From: Bacteroidia bacterium
Lineage (GTDB): Bacteria > Bacteroidota > Bacteroidia > NS11-12g > UBA955
Assembly: GCA_023254645.1 (NCBI GenBank)
Contig: JALRLA010000256.1
Coordinates: forward strand, 1 to 8,836
Direction of reading: 5' to 3'
Length of the DNA: 8,836 nucleotides
Shown piece by piece: positions 6,957 through 8,836 of this stretch. The notes under the pieces are model-generated. The model worked only from the letters and a program-made list of their open reading frames with translations, searched no databases and was not told the origin of the DNA. Each line of letters begins with the position of its first letter. Positions within the stretch are counted from its first letter, which is position 1. Position numbers and translations under genes: made by a program.

Positions 6957-8836
6957 GATTTCCTGCTGCTCGCGATCGTGCACTTTTTTGTAGCCTGTGG
7001 CAGGGCTAGCGCTGGAACGGCGACCGACGTAGTTCAATTTTACTGGGAAATCATAGCGATGCAAATGCAGCCATGCACCCTGGTTCATGGACTCTTCTTG
7101 TACCCAGGCATATTCGGCATTGGGGTATTGCTCAAATACTTCCTTGAGTTTCCATTCAGGCAAGGGATACAACTGTTCGATGCGCACGATGGCGACATCG
7201 CTGTGTTGTTGTTCTTCCTTGTAAGCGAGCAGTTCATAATAAATCTTACCGCTGCAGAAGAGAACCTTTCGCACGTTTTGGCTCACCGCCGAATCGGTGA
7301 TGATTTCTTGGAAACCGCCCTCGCTGAAATCCTCAATGCTGCTGACGCAACGAGGATGACGCAGCAAACTCTTTGGGCTCATGATCACTAACGGCATGGT
7401 GAAATCGCGCTTGAGTTGTCGGCGCAAGGCGTGGAATAGGTTGGCCGGTGTGGTGCAGTTCATGACCTGCATGTTGGAGCCTGCGCACAATTGCAGATAA
7501 CGCTCCAAGCGAGCGCTTGAGTGCTCAGGACCTTGGCCTTCATAGCCGTGGGGTAGGAGCATCACCAAGCCACTGAACTTGCTCCATTTGGCTTCAGCCG
7601 ATGCAATGAATTGATCGATGATGATTTGGGCTCCATTGGAGAAATCTCCAAACTGAGCTTCCCAAATGGTCAAACCTTGAGGGGTGGCTGTTGAGTATCC
7701 GTATTCATAACCCAATACCGCGTATTCGCTCAGGAGTGAGTTGTAAATCGACATATGCGCTTGATCCTCGCTGATGTGATTCAAGCTGCAGTGATTGTGT
7801 TGCCCGTCCTCGCTTTTCACCACGGCATGGCGGTGAGAGAATGTGCCTCTTTCTACATCCTGTCCGGTCATGCGAACAGGGTGTTTTTCTTCTAGCAAGG
7901 AAGCATAGGCCAACAATTCGCCCATGGCCCAATCCAATTGATTGCGGTCCCACTGAGCTGCCCGGTCTTCAAACAACTTTTGGACCTTTTTGATGGGCAA
8001 ATTATCTGAGGGAAGGTGAGTGATTTTTTGAACCAAATTTTCCAATCGCTCCTTGGATACTTGTGTATCTGGAGTGGGACTTTGTATGTCTTTGGCACCG
8101 GCATGGCGATACCCTTCCCAAGTATTTGGAATGTCGGTAGGGGCCGGTTTGAATTCTCCTTTAGCTTCTTCAAACTTCTCTTGGAGCATGCTCTGGAACT
8201 CAGCTTCCATCTCTTTAGCCAAGGCAGCATCGATGTCGCCTCGTTGCAAAAGTTGGGCTTTGTATATCTCCCGAGGGTTGGGGTGCTTGTCAATCAGCTT
8301 GTACATCTCAGGCTGAGTGAAGCGAGGTTCATCGCCTTCATTGTGGCCGTACTTGCGGTAACCCAACGAGTCGATGAAAATGTCAGAGTTGAACTCCAAT
8401 CGGTAGGCCATGGCCAATTTTACGGCGTGCACCACAGCTTCGACATCGTCGGCGTTGACGTGCAAAACAGGGCACAATGTAACCTTGGCTACATCGGTGC
8501 AGTAGGTACTGGTACGGGCTTCTAGGTAAGAGGTGGTAAAACCAATTTGGTTGTTGGTGACCATGTGAATGGTTCCACCCACGTAATAGCTATCCAAACC
8601 GCTCATTTGCACCACTTCGTAGACGATGCCTTGTCCAGCAACAGCCGAGTCTCCGTGTATCAAAATGGGGCAAACTTTGTCTACCTCTCCTTGGTATTTG
8701 TGATCCAATTTGGCGCGAACCAATCCTTTTACAACAGGGTTGACGGCTTCAAGGTGGCTGGGGTTGTCAGCCAAACGCAAGTGAACTTTTTTTCCGCTTG
8801 CGGTGTCTACATTGACGCTGTAGCCCAGGTGGTATT
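6936..8836 (-). CDS. sucA: 2-oxoglutarate dehydrogenase E1 component, C-terminal part (5'-truncated by window edge)
   Basis: This is the thiamine-diphosphate-dependent E1 subunit of the 2-oxoglutarate dehydrogenase complex, which decarboxylates 2-oxoglutarate in the TCA cycle and passes the succinyl group to E2 lipoyl. About 632 residues are visible of the roughly 900-930 usual, so around 300 N-terminal residues lie beyond the right edge. The frame stays open through 8836: it reads YHLGYSVNV and then VHLRLADNPSHLEAV, a segment internal to SucA, so the TTG at 8780 is not a start. Motifs, numbered from the first full codon, are HGDSAVAGQG (60-69) and VTNNQIGFTT (92-101) of the ThDP/Mg-binding domain, HVNADD, and GHNEGDEP. 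The transketolase-like C-terminal domain has GTFSHRH, TIWEAQFGDF (about 7640-7672) and LLPHGYEGQGPEHSSAR. The gene ends in KAFA-stop. No E2 gene (sucB/odhB) follows it; instead it converges on rlmD with a six-base gap. Confidence 0.97.
   Translation of the reverse strand, partial: YHLGYSVNVDTASGKKVHLRLADNPSHLEAVNPVVKGLVRAKLDHKYQGEVDKVCPILIHGDSAVAGQGIVYEVVQMSGLDSYYVGGTIHMVTNNQIGFTTSYLEARTSTYCTDVAKVTLCPVLHVNADDVEAVVHAVKLAMAYRLEFNSDIFIDSLGYRKYGHNEGDEPRFTQPEMYKLIDKHPNPREIYKAQLLQRGDIDAALAKEMEAEFQSMLQEKFEEAKGEFKPAPTDIPNTWEGYRHAGAKDIQSPTPDTQVSKERLENLVQKITHLPSDNLPIKKVQKLFEDRAAQWDRNQLDWAMGELLAYASLLEEKHPVRMTGQDVERGTFSHRHAVVKSEDGQHNHCSLNHISEDQAHMSIYNSLLSEYAVLGYEYGYSTATPQGLTIWEAQFGDFSNGAQIIIDQFIASAEAKWSKFSGLVMLLPHGYEGQGPEHSSARLERYLQLCAGSNMQVMNCTTPANLFHALRRQLKRDFTMPLVIMSPKSLLRHPRCVSSIEDFSEGGFQEIITDSAVSQNVRKVLFCSGKIYYELLAYKEEQQHSDVAIVRIEQLYPLPEWKLKEVFEQYPNAEYAWVQEESMNQGAWLHLHRYDFPVKLNYVGRRSSASPATGYKKVHDREQQEIIEKAFA

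Noticed and set aside
6978..7391. 137-residue open frame on the plus strand opposite the sucA C-terminus
   Set aside because: It overlaps strongly conserved SucA coding sequence, has no promoter-like element and no family resemblance.
8016..8525. 169-residue open frame on the plus strand, antisense to sucA
   Set aside because: It is fully opposite conserved SucA sequence and has no recognisable domain; hydrophobic stretches arise from the reverse complement of charged and polar codons.
6936..8780. TTG at 8780 as the start of a complete sucA
   Set aside because: The frame continues in frame to 8836 with residues (YHLGYS, VHLRLADNPSHLE) that match the interior of SucA; the TTG is an internal leucine codon.
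1..8836. CRISPR arrays, tRNA or rRNA genes, insertion sequences, toxin-antitoxin or defence genes
   Set aside because: No repeated spacer units, RNA gene signatures, transposase motifs or terminal inverted repeats were seen; nearly every base is in one of six recognised genes.

Overview
The window looks like chromosomal DNA from a member of the Bacteroidota, most likely a marine or aquatic Flavobacteriales-type lineage. The evidence is a TonB-dependent receptor barrel of the kind typical of this phylum, a secreted protein with a C-terminal type IX secretion (T9SS) sorting domain, and a TAnnTTTG promoter element immediately before a gene. Start codons lack clear Shine-Dalgarno sequences. Base composition looks balanced by eye, and TTG is the favoured leucine codon on both strands. 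I see no sign that any gene is foreign to its neighbours. The genus-level placement is a guess.

Layout: five genes run left to right and one runs back towards them. Positions 1-1844 hold the C-terminal part of an outer-membrane TonB-dependent receptor, cut by the left edge. One base after its stop begins a 722-residue secreted endonuclease I-family protein (1846-4014) with accessory beta domains and a T9SS tail. Four bases later comes nadC (4019-4879), a quinolinate phosphoribosyltransferase of NAD synthesis. A 48-base gap carries a Bacteroidota-type promoter box and is followed by a thioredoxin-fold, probably lipid-anchored protein (4928-5521). One base after that starts an RlmD/TrmA-family rRNA uracil-5 methyltransferase with an intact iron-sulfur motif (5523-6929). 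Converging from the right, with only six bases between stops, is the C-terminal two-thirds of sucA, the E1 component of 2-oxoglutarate dehydrogenase (6936-8836, cut by the right edge).

Functionally, the receptor and nuclease are probably translationally coupled. They suggest a surface system that cuts extracellular nucleic acid and imports a product, perhaps for phosphate or nucleosides; this is inference. nadC, rlmD and sucA are housekeeping genes. There are no RNA genes, mobile elements, CRISPR arrays or long repeats, and no stretch over 300 bases lacks a gene. I found no clearly new system. The most interesting items are the receptor-nuclease pair, the loss of two normally conserved histidines in the nuclease, and the nearly leaderless promoter arrangement at 4916-4928.
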